Source of the DNA: Corallococcus interemptor
Lineage (GTDB): Bacteria; Myxococcota; Myxococcia; Myxococcales; Myxococcaceae
DNA length: 43,488 nucleotides
NCBI RefSeq assembly: GCF_003668875.1
Contig: NZ_RAWM01000073.1
Coordinates: 1-43,488 of the forward strand
Reading direction: 5' to 3'
Position numbers and translations under genes: made by a program
Notes under the pieces: model-generated
Seen by the model: the letters and a program-made list of their open reading frames with translations, nothing else
Told to the model about the DNA's origin: nothing
The model's database searches: none
Part shown: in pieces, positions 7,602-16,380 of the stretch
Numbering within the stretch: position 1 is the stretch's first letter
Layout of the letters: every line of letters begins with the position of its first letter

Positions 7602-8237
7602 TCAGGTCAGCGACACCATGCCGCCGCCGGAGCCCTTCTTGCGCACCCACGCCTTGGGCTTGGGCGGCGCCGCGGGCGCGGCCGGTTTCGCGGCTTCCTT
7701 CAGCGCCTGGCTGCCCGCGCGGCCTCGCGGCAGCGTGACGTCCGGGACCGACTGCGACTTCGCTCCATCCACCCACGCCTCCGGACGGCGGCCGGTGCGG
7801 ATGAGCAGGCGCAGCTTCTGGTAGTGCGCCGAGCAGTAGCCCTTGGAGCGGCTCTGGCGCTTGCAGCCGATGACGGCGCAGGCCTGGTTGTCTTCCGCGG
7901 CGGCGGCCTTCGGCGGACGGCCCGGGCCCCTCGCGGCGGGCGCGGCGGCGGCCTTCGGCGGACGGCCCGGACCCCTCGCGGCGGGCGCGGCGGCCTTCGG
8001 CGGACGGCCCGGACGGCGGCGGACCGGCTCCGGCGCCAGCGAGGGCGTGCGCACGCCCGCCACGGCCCCGAGGCGGCTGGAGAGCGGCGCCAGCCGTTGA
8101 ATCATCTCCCGCAGGTCGTCCAGCGCATCCAGCCCATTGGCCATCCGGGCGACGGCCTTCTGAACGGGAGCCAGTTGCAGTTGCAACTCGCGACGGACCA
8201 TGTCGCGCAGTTCGGTCTCAAGAGAAAGTGGGGCCAT
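7602..8237 (-). CDS. AT-hook / zinc-binding putative DNA-binding protein
   Basis: The 211-residue protein begins with a helical segment (1-60). Three AT-hook cores PGRPPK follow (near 76-81, 90-95, 105-110), separated by Ala/Pro linkers. A CxxxxC-x9-CxxH cluster comes next (Cys120, Cys125, Cys135, His138), likely to bind one zinc, and then a basic Ala/Lys/Pro tail. AT-hooks insert into the minor groove, so nucleoid or regulatory binding is likely. The ATG at 8237 is preferred over an in-frame GTG at 8255. It is divergent from the MoxR gene with 72 bases between starts, a position that would allow joint control. Confidence 0.7.
   Translation of the reverse strand: MAPLSLETELRDMVRRELQLQLAPVQKAVARMANGLDALDDLREMIQRLAPLSSRLGAVAGVRTPSLAPEPVRRRPGRPPKAAAPAARGPGRPPKAAAAPAARGPGRPPKAAAAEDNQACAVIGCKRQSRSKGYCSAHYQKLRLLIRTGRRPEAWVDGAKSQSVPDVTLPRGRAGSQALKEAAKPAAPAAPPKPKAWVRKKGSGGGMVSLT
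7903..8012 (-). repeat. Three tandem copies of an AT-hook-coding unit
   Basis: A near-identical 23-base core recurs at 7903-7925, 7948-7970 and 7990-8012 (periods 45 and 42, whole codons). It encodes the repeated AT-hooks, so copy number could vary by slippage without frameshift. Confidence 0.75.
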
Positions 8238-8309
8238 GTGGGGCAGGATATACACCCAACCGCCTGGGGAGGGATGGAAACATTCCCCGGGATGTTAAAG
8301 GAACCAACC

Positions 8310-9158
8310 ATGACTCCGGTTCCCACCCCTGTTCGCTTCCGCGGCACCGACTCCTACCTCACGAGCGAGGGCCTGCAGGCGGCCGTCAATTGCGCCCTCA
8401 CGCTCCAGCGTCCACTGCTGGTCAAGGGCGAGCCCGGCACCGGCAAGACGCTGCTGGCGGAAGCGATTGCGCAGGGACTGGGATTGAAGCTGCTCACCTG
8501 GCACGTGAAGAGCACCACGCGCGCGCAGGACGGCCTGTATGTCTACGACACCGTGCAGCGGTTGTATGACTCGCGCTTCGGGGACGGGGACGTGCGAGAC
8601 ATCCGGCGATACATCCGCCTGGGGCCGCTGGGCGAGGCGTTCGCCGCTCCGGAGCGCGTGGTGTTGCTCATCGACGAAGTGGACAAGGCGGACCTGGAGT
8701 TCCCCAACGACCTGCTCCACGAGCTGGACCGGATGCGCTTCCGCATCTCCGAGACGAACGACGAGGTGGTGGCGAAGCACCGCCCGGTGGTGCTCATCAC
8801 CAGCAACAACGAGAAGGAATTGCCTGACGCGTTCCTGCGCCGGTGCGTGTTCCACTTCATCGACTTCCCGGAGCGCGAGCTCATGCAGCGCATCGTGGAC
8901 GTGCACCACCCGGGGCTGGATGCGTCGCTGGCGGACCAGGCGCTCAAGGTCTTCTACGAGCTGCGCGCGATGACGCGTCTGCGCAAGCGGCCCTCCACCA
9001 GTGAGCTCGTTGACTGGATTTCCGTGCTCAAGGCCAACGGCGTGGTGGAGCTGAAGCTGGATGAACAGCTGCCGTTCCTGGGCGCGCTGCTCAAGAAAGA
9101 GCAGGACCTGGTGGCGGTGGCGGAGGCCTTCGGGCGCGGCCGGCGGACTCGCGCTTAA
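8310..9158 (+). CDS. MoxR-family AAA+ ATPase
   Basis: The 282-residue AAA+ protein has Walker A GEPGTGKT (40-47), Walker B LLIDEVDK, a sensor-1-like ITSNNEKELPDAF and the arginine finger region FLRRC. It has the compact MoxR length with a C-terminal lid domain. MoxR ATPases act with a von Willebrand factor A partner as chaperones that mature or insert cofactors into protein complexes. The start ATG is preceded by AAAGGAA at suitable spacing; the longer upstream reading frame is a shadow of the AT-hook gene. The VWA partner begins 22 bases downstream, which makes a classic MoxR-VWA pair. Confidence 0.9.
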   Translation: MTPVPTPVRFRGTDSYLTSEGLQAAVNCALTLQRPLLVKGEPGTGKTLLAEAIAQGLGLKLLTWHVKSTTRAQDGLYVYDTVQRLYDSRFGDGDVRDIRRYIRLGPLGEAFAAPERVVLLIDEVDKADLEFPNDLLHELDRMRFRISETNDEVVAKHRPVVLITSNNEKELPDAFLRRCVFHFIDFPERELMQRIVDVHHPGLDASLADQALKVFYELRAMTRLRKRPSTSELVDWISVLKANGVVELKLDEQLPFLGALLKKEQDLVAVAEAFGRGRRTRA

Positions 9159-9180
9159 GGCAGGCTTGGGAGGCCACGCC

Positions 9181-10386
9181 ATGTTCCTGCCGTTCTTCTA
9201 CGAGCTGCGAAAGCGCGGGGTGAAGGTGGGCGCGCAGGAGGCGCTTGCCCTGGCCGGAGCGCTGAAGGCCGGGCTGCATGACAGCAGCCTGGATGGTTTC
9301 TATCACGTGGCTCGCGCGCTCCTCGTCCACTCGGAGACGCAGCTGGATGCCTTTGACCAGGCGTTCCTCGCGCATTTCCAGGGTGTGGCCTCCGACGCGC
9401 TGAAGCTCACCGAGGAGCTGTTGTCCTGGCTGGAGGAGGCCAAGGAGCGCACCGACCTGAGCCCGGAGGAGCTGGCGCTCCTGGAGCAGTGGGATCCCGA
9501 AGAGCTGCGCCGGCAGCTGGAGCAGCGGCTGAAGGAGCAGACCGAGCGCCACGACGGCGGTACGCGCTGGGTGGGCACGGGCGGCGCGTCTGCCTTTGGC
9601 AACAATGGCATGGCCCGGCAGGGCGTGCGCATTGGCGGCACGGGCGGGCGGCAGGGCCAGGCGCTGTGGCAGGCCGGAGCGCGCAAGTACGCGGGCTACC
9701 GCGACGACCTGGTGCTGGACACGCGGCAGATGGCGGTGGCGCTGCGCAAGCTGCGGGCCTTCGCGCGCGAGGGCGTGGCGGAGGAGCTGGACGTGGACGA
9801 GAGCATCGCCGCCACCGCGAAGAACGCGGGCGAGCTGGAGGTCGTGACACGTCCGCCGCGCCGGCCCAACACGCGCGTGGTGCTGTGCATGGACGTGGGC
9901 GGCTCCATGGACCCGTACGCGCACCTGGTGAGCCGGCTGTTCAGCGTCGCCAGCCAGGCCACGCACTTCAAGGAGCTGCGCACCTACTACTTCCACAACT
10001 GCGTCTACGGGAAGCTGTACGCCACGCCGCAGCTGACGGGCGGCATCACCGTGCCGGAACTCACCGCGCAGGTGGGCCGGCATCACAAGCTGGTGATGGT
10101 GGGGGACGCATCCATGGCCCCGTATGAGCTGGGCATCCGCACGGATGCCAATGGCCAGTACCGGCAGGAGGGGCTGGAGGGGCTCACGTGGATGATGCAG
10201 CTGGCGCAGCACTTCGAGCGCAACGTGTGGCTCAACCCGGAGCCTCGGGGGTCGTGGCGCTCGGGGACCATCGCGGTCATCGCCAATGTATTCCCCATGT
10301 TCGCCCTCACGGTGGAGGGGTTGGGTGAGGCAGTGAACCATCTGACCCGGGGGAAGACGCCCCGGGGCGCGATGGCCCGGCGGTAA
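9181..10386 (+). CDS. VWA-domain (CoxE-like) protein, partner of MoxR
   Basis: The 401-residue protein has an N-terminal helical part (1-130) and a Gly-rich middle, then a VWA domain in which the MIDAS site starts with DVGGSMD (consensus DxGxS), followed by TYYFHN and later VMVGDASM. This layout matches CoxE/YehP-type partners of MoxR ATPases. It presumably grips the client while the upstream ATPase remodels it. The client is not evident in this window, because the next gene is transketolase. The start ATG follows the MoxR stop codon closely, indicating a two-gene operon. Confidence 0.85.
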   Translation: MFLPFFYELRKRGVKVGAQEALALAGALKAGLHDSSLDGFYHVARALLVHSETQLDAFDQAFLAHFQGVASDALKLTEELLSWLEEAKERTDLSPEELALLEQWDPEELRRQLEQRLKEQTERHDGGTRWVGTGGASAFGNNGMARQGVRIGGTGGRQGQALWQAGARKYAGYRDDLVLDTRQMAVALRKLRAFAREGVAEELDVDESIAATAKNAGELEVVTRPPRRPNTRVVLCMDVGGSMDPYAHLVSRLFSVASQATHFKELRTYYFHNCVYGKLYATPQLTGGITVPELTAQVGRHHKLVMVGDASMAPYELGIRTDANGQYRQEGLEGLTWMMQLAQHFERNVWLNPEPRGSWRSGTIAVIANVFPMFALTVEGLGEAVNHLTRGKTPRGAMARR

Positions 10387-10496
10387 TTCCCGGAAAGGGG
10401 CGTGCGCCTGCCGACGGACGGGCGTGTTTGGTGCGGCGCAGCGGCCCCGGTTACGGCATGGTGCGCCCGCGACGCAGGCTCAGCGCGGGAGGCCGC

Positions 10497-12554
10497 ATGA
10501 CGACCGAGAAGATCGATACCCAGGCAATCAACACCATCCGCACGCTGTCCATGGACGCGGTGGAGAAGGCCCACTCGGGCCACCCGGGCGCGCCCATGGC
10601 GCTGGCCCCCGTGGCCTACCAGCTGTGGCAGCAGGAGCTGCGATACGACCCGGCCACGCCGAACTGGCCGGACCGCGACCGCTTCATCCTGTCCAACGGC
10701 CACGCGTCCATGCTGCTCTACAGCCTGCTGCACCTGGCGGGCGTGAAGCGCGTGAAGGACGCGAAGGTGCTGGACGTCCCGGCCGTGTCGCTGGACGACA
10801 TCCGCAACTTCCGCCAGCTGGACTCGGCGACGCCGGGCCACCCGGAGTACCACTGGACCACCGGCGTGGAGACCACCACCGGCCCCCTGGGCGCGGGCGT
10901 GTCCAACAGCGTGGGCATGGCCATCGCCAGCAAGTGGCTGGGCGCCCACTTCAACAAGCCCGGCTTCGACCTGTTCACCCATGACGTCTACGCGCTGTGC
11001 GGCGACGGCGACATGATGGAGGGCGTGGCGAGCGAGGCCGCGTCGCTCGCGGGCCACCTGAAGCTGCCCAACCTGTGCTGGATCTACGACAGCAACCACA
11101 TCTCCATCGACGGCAGCACCGACCTGGCCTTCACCGAGGACGTGGGCCGCCGCTTCGAGGGCTACGGCTGGCGCGTGCTGAAGGTCACCGACGCCAACGA
11201 CCTGGACGCGCTGTCCAAGGCCTACAAGTCCTTCAAGGACGAGCGCGGCAAGCCCACGCTCATCATCGTCAACTCGTTCATCGGCTTCGGGTCGCCCAAG
11301 AAGCAGGGCTCCGCCAGCGCCCACGGCGAGCCCCTGGGCGCGGAGGAGATCAAGGCCACCAAGAAGGCCTACGGCTGGCCCGAGGACGCGCAGTTCCTGG
11401 TGCCCGACGGCGTCCCGCAGCGCTTCCAGGAGCGCCTGGGCGCGCGCGGCAAGGCGCTGCATGACGCGTGGGAGAAGTCCCTGGCGGACTACCGGAAGCA
11501 GCACCCGGAGCTGGCGCGCGAGCTGGACGCGCTGCTCAAGCGCGAGCTGCCCGAGGGCTGGGACAAGGAGCTGCCCGTGTTCCCCGCGGACGCGAAGGGC
11601 ATGGCCACGCGTGAGTCCGGCGGCAAGGTGCTCAACGCGCTGGCGAAGAACTACCCGTGGCTGGTGGGCGGCTCCGCGGACCTGAACCCGTCCACGAAGA
11701 CGTACATCTCCGCGTCCACGTCCATGAAGCCGGGCGAGTACTCGGGCCGCAACATCCACTTCGGCGTGCGCGAGCACGCGATGGGCTCCGTCGTCAACGG
11801 CCTCAACCTGAGCCACGTGCGCGGCTACGGCGCCACGTTCCTCATCTTCAGTGACTACGAGCGCCCCGCCATGCGCCTGTCGTCCCTGATGGAGATCCCG
11901 TCCATCCACATCTTCACCCACGACTCCATTGGCCTGGGCGAGGACGGCCCCACGCACCAGCCGGTGGAGCAGCTGATGTCCCTGCGCGCGGTGCCGGGCA
12001 ACATCGTGCTGCGCCCCGGTGACGCCAACGAGGTGACGGAGGCGTGGCGCTACATCGCGCAGCAGAAGCACCACCCGGTGGTGCTGGTGCTGTCGCGCCA
12101 GCCGGTGCCCACGCTGGACCGCACGAAGTTCGCGCCTGCTTCCGGCGTGGCGCAGGGCGCGTACACGCTGCTGGAGGCGGAGGGCGGCAAGCCGGACGTC
12201 ATCCTCATTGGCACCGGCACGGAGGTGGCGCTGGTGGTGGAGGCCGCGGAGAAGCTCAAGGCCGAAGGCGTGAAGGCCCGCGTGGTGAGCATGCCGTCGT
12301 GGGAGCTGTTCGAGCAGCAGCCCCAGGAGTACCAGGACCGCGTGCTGCCCCCGGACGTGAAGGCTCGCGTCTCCGTGGAGAAGGGCGCGGCGTTCGGCTG
12401 GGAGCGCTGGGTGGGCCACACGGGCAGCGTCATCGGCATGCGCAGCTTCGGTGCGTCCGCGCCCATCAAGGCGCTGCAGCAGAAGTTCGGCTTCACCGTG
12501 GAGAACGTGGTGAAGGAGGCGCACGCCACCATCGCCAAGGCGAAGAAGCAGTAA
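10497..12554 (+). CDS. tkt: Transketolase
   Basis: Transfers two-carbon units between sugar phosphates in the non-oxidative pentose phosphate pathway, using thiamine diphosphate. The 685-residue protein has the substrate-site HSGHPGAPM near the N-terminus, the diphosphate/Mg motif starting GDGDMMEG, the pyrimidine-domain stretch FGVREHAMGS and the C-terminal domain ending FGFTVENVV. The length is normal. The ATG chosen follows GGGAGG with a 4-base gap; the in-frame extension upstream is not supported. A strong palindrome lies 18 bases after the stop codon. Confidence 0.96.
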   Translation: MTTEKIDTQAINTIRTLSMDAVEKAHSGHPGAPMALAPVAYQLWQQELRYDPATPNWPDRDRFILSNGHASMLLYSLLHLAGVKRVKDAKVLDVPAVSLDDIRNFRQLDSATPGHPEYHWTTGVETTTGPLGAGVSNSVGMAIASKWLGAHFNKPGFDLFTHDVYALCGDGDMMEGVASEAASLAGHLKLPNLCWIYDSNHISIDGSTDLAFTEDVGRRFEGYGWRVLKVTDANDLDALSKAYKSFKDERGKPTLIIVNSFIGFGSPKKQGSASAHGEPLGAEEIKATKKAYGWPEDAQFLVPDGVPQRFQERLGARGKALHDAWEKSLADYRKQHPELARELDALLKRELPEGWDKELPVFPADAKGMATRESGGKVLNALAKNYPWLVGGSADLNPSTKTYISASTSMKPGEYSGRNIHFGVREHAMGSVVNGLNLSHVRGYGATFLIFSDYERPAMRLSSLMEIPSIHIFTHDSIGLGEDGPTHQPVEQLMSLRAVPGNIVLRPGDANEVTEAWRYIAQQKHHPVVLVLSRQPVPTLDRTKFAPASGVAQGAYTLLEAEGGKPDVILIGTGTEVALVVEAAEKLKAEGVKARVVSMPSWELFEQQPQEYQDRVLPPDVKARVSVEKGAAFGWERWVGHTGSVIGMRSFGASAPIKALQQKFGFTVENVVKEAHATIAKAKKQ

Positions 12555-12572
12555 CGCGCCCGCGAAAAAAAC

Positions 12573-12610
12573 AAGTGCCCCGGACCCTCCCCCGAAGGTC
12601 CGGGGCACTT
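12573..12610. terminator. Strong hairpin between tkt and EF-hand-like gene, terminator mainly for minus strand
   Basis: Perfect 14-base stem (12573-12586 with 12597-12610) and a 10-base loop. On the minus strand it is followed by a run of seven T (complement of 12565-12571), the form of an intrinsic terminator for the convergent EF-hand-like gene. On the plus strand no T tract follows, so stopping of tkt transcripts would rely on the hairpin alone. Confidence 0.8.
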
Positions 12611-12650
12611 CAGACTTCTGGCTTCAAATCCCCCCCACTGCCACTGCTCA

Positions 12651-14153
12651 TCAGGCCGCGAAGAACACGGGGCGCGTGGGGCGCGGGTTGCTGATGAACT
12701 TCATCTCGTTGATCATCTTCTTGAAGTCCTTCTGGCCGATGCCCGTGGAGCCCTGGGCCTGCGCGCGGGTGGCGTACTTCTCGTAGGTGTCCACGACCTT
12801 CTTCGCTTCCGGCGTGAGGCGGTCGTAGTTCTGGCGGGCCCACTTCATCGTGTCGGTGAACTCGGTGCCGGCCGCCTGGCCGTCCAGGTCGCCCGCGCCC
12901 TTCTCGATGGCGGCGGTCAGGTCGCTGCCGGAGATCTTCCCCTGCTTGGCGTCCAGGCCCTCCAGCGCGTTGCGCATGGAGCTGTCGTGGAAGGTCTTGA
13001 AGGCCTCCATCTTCTTGAACATGGCGTCGGCCTCCTTCTGGGTCATGCCCTCGGGGCCCGCCTTCTTCGCGGCCTGCTGGTAGGTCTTGAGGACCTGCTT
13101 CGCCTCGGGCGTGAGGCGGCTCTCGTTCTTGGCGGCCCACTTCTCGAACTCCTTCAGCTCGGAGGTGGAGGAGTGGCCGTCCTTGTCGGAGATGCCCTTC
13201 TTGATGGCCTCGGCGAGGTCCTCACCGGAGATGGGGCCCTGCTCCTTGTCGAGCGCCTCCGTGGCCTTGCGGGCGCTCACGTCACCGGCGCCCACCTGGC
13301 GCATCTCCTTGTTCATGGCGGCGTTCTCCGCGTCGGTGAGGCCGGTGCGGCCCTGGGCCTGGGCGGCCTTGGTGTGCTTGCGGTAGACGTCCAGGACCTC
13401 CTTGGCCTCCGGGGAGAGGCGGCTCTCGTTCTTGGCGGCCCACTTCTCGAACTCCTTCAGCTCCGCGCCGCCGGCCTGGCCGTCGTGGTCCGCGGTGCCG
13501 GCCTTGATGGCGCGGGCCATGTCCTGGCCGGACACGGTGCCGCCGTGGGTCTTGCTGTCCAGGTTGGCGAGCGCCTTCTTCGCGCTGGCGTCACCCACGT
13601 CGCGCATCTCCGCGAGCATCTTCTTGAAGTCGCCCTGGGGGATGCCGGACTCGCCGCGCGCCTGGGAGAGCGCCGCGTACTTGCTGTAGATGTCCATCAC
13701 CTGGCGGGCCTCCGGGGTGAGGCGCTCGCGGTTGTTGGCGGCCCAGTCCGCGACGGCGCGGTACTCACCGGAGGCGGCCTGGCCGTCCAGGTCCCCGACG
13801 GCGGCCTCGATGCTGTCCGCGAACTTCTCCGCGCTGATGGGGCCGGAGGTCTGGTTCAGCTTGTTCATCTCCACCATGGCGCCCACGTCCTTGGGCTGCC
13901 AGTTGTCGCGCGGGCCCCAGCAGCCGTGGCCGTGCGTGGAGAAGCCATCACCGAGGTGGCTGTGGCGGGCCTGCAGGTCGTGCAGCTGCGCCTTCAGGCC
14001 ATCCAGCTGCGACTTCATGTTGTTGATGGTGGCCTTCGTCTCCGCCGCCTGCTTCGCCGGGGACGAGGAGCCGCGAAGGACAGAGAGTTCCTTGTTGCCG
14101 AGGGCCGGCTTGGTGTTGAGGGCGGCGGTAGAGAACTTTTCGATCGTGGCCAT
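12651..14153 (-). CDS. Repeat protein with four EF-hand-like units
   Basis: A 500-residue protein: an N-terminal coiled-coil-like segment (35-65) and a His/Trp-rich turn (64-85), then four repeats of about 100 residues. Each contains an SGxDLxxAI helix, an acidic loop, a Trp-containing helix (EFEKWAAKN) and LTPEAKxVLDxY. The loops fit EF-hands with Asp at positions 3 and 5, Gly at 6 and Glu at 12 (Glu130, 231, 332, 431), but position 1 is V, T, I or A. Calcium binding is therefore uncertain. No signal peptide. GGAG precedes the ATG by 8 bases. Upstream are two 16-base dyads. Family not recognised; a structural or stress role is possible. Confidence 0.75.
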   Translation of the reverse strand: MATIEKFSTAALNTKPALGNKELSVLRGSSSPAKQAAETKATINNMKSQLDGLKAQLHDLQARHSHLGDGFSTHGHGCWGPRDNWQPKDVGAMVEMNKLNQTSGPISAEKFADSIEAAVGDLDGQAASGEYRAVADWAANNRERLTPEARQVMDIYSKYAALSQARGESGIPQGDFKKMLAEMRDVGDASAKKALANLDSKTHGGTVSGQDMARAIKAGTADHDGQAGGAELKEFEKWAAKNESRLSPEAKEVLDVYRKHTKAAQAQGRTGLTDAENAAMNKEMRQVGAGDVSARKATEALDKEQGPISGEDLAEAIKKGISDKDGHSSTSELKEFEKWAAKNESRLTPEAKQVLKTYQQAAKKAGPEGMTQKEADAMFKKMEAFKTFHDSSMRNALEGLDAKQGKISGSDLTAAIEKGAGDLDGQAAGTEFTDTMKWARQNYDRLTPEAKKVVDTYEKYATRAQAQGSTGIGQKDFKKMINEMKFISNPRPTRPVFFAA

Positions 14154-14292
14154 TTTTGATCTCCGGGAGGAGCGGCTTCCTTTGCGGAAGCGGTCATGCC
14201 GGGACCTATTGCTCGCGTCGTGCCAGCCCTGCCCACCTGCACACCCTGAAGGATTCCGTGGGGTTACGCGGTGATGCCGCGAAATCCTGGGT

Positions 14293-14327
14293 GGTGACAA
14301 CAGTCACCAGCGGTGATGACTGTCACC
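14293..14327. promoter_or_regulatory. Two tandem 16-base dyads, candidate operator
   Basis: GGTGAC-N4-GTCACC (14293-14308) and GGTGAT-N4-GTCACC (14312-14327) are spaced 19 bases centre to centre. They lie about 140-175 bases upstream of the EF-hand-like gene and just past the end of truB. A third half-site, GGTGAC, occurs nearby at 14347-14352. The repeated dyad is what a dimeric repressor or activator site looks like. Confidence 0.5.
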
Positions 14328-14381
14328 ATCCCCCCGCCCCCCGGGGTGGTGACGAGAGGCATCACTTCCGGCGCGTCTGTT

Positions 14382-15278
14382 CTAGACGCCGCCGCGCAGC
14401 TCTGTCTCGGGCCAGAGGGCTCCGTCCCCGGGCGTGAGCAGGAAGGTCAACTTCCCCTGGTGGAAGCCTCGCACCGGGCCGGGGGGCTCCGGGTAGCCCG
14501 GGGGCAGGCGCCAGTCCGGGGGCTGGAGCGGCGTGGCGGCGATGGATTGGTCCTGGCGTAGCGCGCCCACGTCCTGATCCGTGAGCGCGCGCGAGTGCGT
14601 CCAGGGGAGGAGGTCGCGGCCGTGCAGCTCGATGCGGGCACCAGGGCCCGGGTCCTTCCACGGGCCGATGGCCGTGCGCTTCAGCGTGGAGAGGTGCGCT
14701 CCGCAGCCGAGTGCGCGTCCCAGGTCCCGGGCCAGGGAGCGGACGTAGTAGCCGCCGCGGCAGGTGAGCTCCAGGACGCTGGCTGTGGGCAAGTTGTGCG
14801 AGAGCCAGCGCGCGGTGTGCAGGTACACGCGCGACGGGGGCAGCTCCACGGCCTCGCCCCGGTGGGCCTTGCGGTAGGCGGGCTCGCCTCCGAGCTTCTT
14901 CGCGCTGGTGGCGGGCGGGATCTGATCCGTCCAGCCGAGGAACGGGCGCAGTGCTGCTTCAAGGCGCTCGGGCGTGAGCGCGGTCGCGTCTCCCTGGTGG
15001 ACGGGGCGGCCGTGCAGGTCTCCGGTGTCCGTCTCCGTGCCCCACTCCACGCGGGCCTCGTAGACCTTGGGCGCGGCGTGCAGGTGTTCGAAGAGGTGCG
15101 TGGCCGGGCCCACCAGCATCAGCAGCAGCCCTTCCGCGAATGGATCCAACGTGCCGCCGTGACACAGCGCCGTGCGGCGGCCGGGGCGCGTGGCCTGGGC
15201 TTCCTCCTGAAAGGTCCGGACAGTGGCGAAGCTGGTGGCGCCCACGGGTTTGTGCGTGAGGTAGAGGCCGGGCGTCAT
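14382..15278 (-). CDS. truB: tRNA pseudouridine(55) synthase
   Basis: Converts U55 of the T-loop of tRNA to pseudouridine. The 298-residue protein has the catalytic motif GGTLDPFAEGLLL with nucleophile Asp45, the KVYEARVEWG strand, the TGDLHG turn, the KKLGGEPAYRKAHRGE segment and the CRGGYYVRSLARDLG motif. The ATG overlaps the stop of the upstream ATPase gene by 4 bases (ATGA), so translation is coupled. In many bacteria truB sits with rbfA and infB; here it does not, which suggests either relocation or a second copy. Confidence 0.88.
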   Translation of the reverse strand: MTPGLYLTHKPVGATSFATVRTFQEEAQATRPGRRTALCHGGTLDPFAEGLLLMLVGPATHLFEHLHAAPKVYEARVEWGTETDTGDLHGRPVHQGDATALTPERLEAALRPFLGWTDQIPPATSAKKLGGEPAYRKAHRGEAVELPPSRVYLHTARWLSHNLPTASVLELTCRGGYYVRSLARDLGRALGCGAHLSTLKRTAIGPWKDPGPGARIELHGRDLLPWTHSRALTDQDVGALRQDQSIAATPLQPPDWRLPPGYPEPPGPVRGFHQGKLTFLLTPGDGALWPETELRGGV

Positions 15279-16354
15279 GGCTTCACCTTCGTCGCGCCCG
15301 CCTCTTTCTCCAGGTGCACGGGCGAGGTGCCGGTCTTGTCCGCGATGACGTTGGCCAGGGCCTCCGCGTGCGTCGTCACCCAGATCTGGCTGTGCTCCGA
15401 GGCTCGCACGATGAGGCGGCCCAGGGGCTCCAGCAGGTCCGGGTGCAGGCTGGTCTCCGGTTCGTTCAGCGCGAGGAACGGCGGCGGCCTGGGGCTGAGC
15501 AGCGCCGCCAGCAGACACAGGTAGCGCAGCGTTCCGTCCGACAGCTCCGGCGCCGCCATGGGCCTCGACAGGCCGGGCATGTGCAGGAAGAGGCTGAAGC
15601 GGCCGTCCTCCGCGCGCACCTCCAGCCTGGCTCCGGGGAAGGCGTCGTCGATGCCCTGCTCCAGGGCGCGCTCGTCACCAATCTCCCAGACGGTCTGGAG
15701 CGCCGCCGCCAGGTCGCGTCCGTCGGAGGCGAGCACCGGCGTGCGCACGCCCACCTGCGGGTGCCGGGGCAGCGCGTCCGGGTCGGTGCGGAAGTGGTGG
15801 TAGAAGCGCCACGCGCTCAGCGTGCGCTGGACCTCGCCCAGTCTGGGGAAGCGGTGCGGTTCGGAGAGTTGATCCATCACCGACTCCGCGCCCCACAGCT
15901 CCGTGGGGAACGTGACGCGCGTTCCGTCCGCATCTCGGATGAAGGCCGTGCGGTCCTTGCGCTCCATCAACACCAGACGCCGGCCTCCCGAGTGCGCCCA
16001 GAGGTGTTCCTCCTTCACCTCCGGATCCAACGTGAACATCGTGTCACGTGGCGACCCCTGCACCAGGCCGCATTGCAGCTCATAGGTGAGGTCGTCCAGG
16101 TCCACCGTCACGCGCAGCCGCACCGGCTTCTTCAGGTCGCGCGGGCCGGCCCACATCACGCTGGGGGTGCCGCCCTCCTCCGCCAGCGTGCGCGCGAGCC
16201 TTCCTTCCGCCGCCGCCGCGAGCAGGTAGAGCGCGCGGTACAGGTTCGTCTTGCCGCTGCCGTTGGGGCCCACCACCACGGTCACCGGCCCCAGCTCCAG
16301 GTGGAGCTGACGCACGGAGCGGTAGCCTGCGATGTCCAGACGCGTGAGGGCCAT
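15275..16354 (-). CDS. AAA family ATPase (RecF/SMC-like, AAA_21 type)
   Basis: The 359-residue protein has Walker A GPNGSGKTN (29-37) in an N-terminal strand pattern typical of RecF/SMC-like ATPases, a signature-like LSDGTLRYL, a Walker B-like stretch FLALNEPETSLHP in which the usual Asp is Asn, and a C-terminal VTTHAEALANVI. There is no TOPRIM nuclease domain as in OLD proteins. Proteins of this group act in DNA maintenance or as toxin/defence ATPases; the substrate is unknown. It is coupled to truB by a 4-base overlap and lies 26 bases after the frameshifted gene, so the three appear to form an operon. Confidence 0.8.
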   Translation of the reverse strand: MALTRLDIAGYRSVRQLHLELGPVTVVVGPNGSGKTNLYRALYLLAAAAEGRLARTLAEEGGTPSVMWAGPRDLKKPVRLRVTVDLDDLTYELQCGLVQGSPRDTMFTLDPEVKEEHLWAHSGGRRLVLMERKDRTAFIRDADGTRVTFPTELWGAESVMDQLSEPHRFPRLGEVQRTLSAWRFYHHFRTDPDALPRHPQVGVRTPVLASDGRDLAAALQTVWEIGDERALEQGIDDAFPGARLEVRAEDGRFSLFLHMPGLSRPMAAPELSDGTLRYLCLLAALLSPRPPPFLALNEPETSLHPDLLEPLGRLIVRASEHSQIWVTTHAEALANVIADKTGTSPVHLEKEAGATKVKP

Positions 16355-16380
16355 GGCGTGCGCGTGAGCCTACCCGGCCC

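Noticed and set aside
7903-8012. Possible CRISPR or satellite repeat
   Set aside because: Repeat units are in-frame coding DNA for AT-hooks and there are no unique spacers of constant length.
10083-12608. 841-residue minus-strand frame opposite transketolase
   Set aside because: His/Arg/Ala/Val-rich antisense shadow created by GC bias at third codon positions; the tkt product on the other strand is unambiguous.
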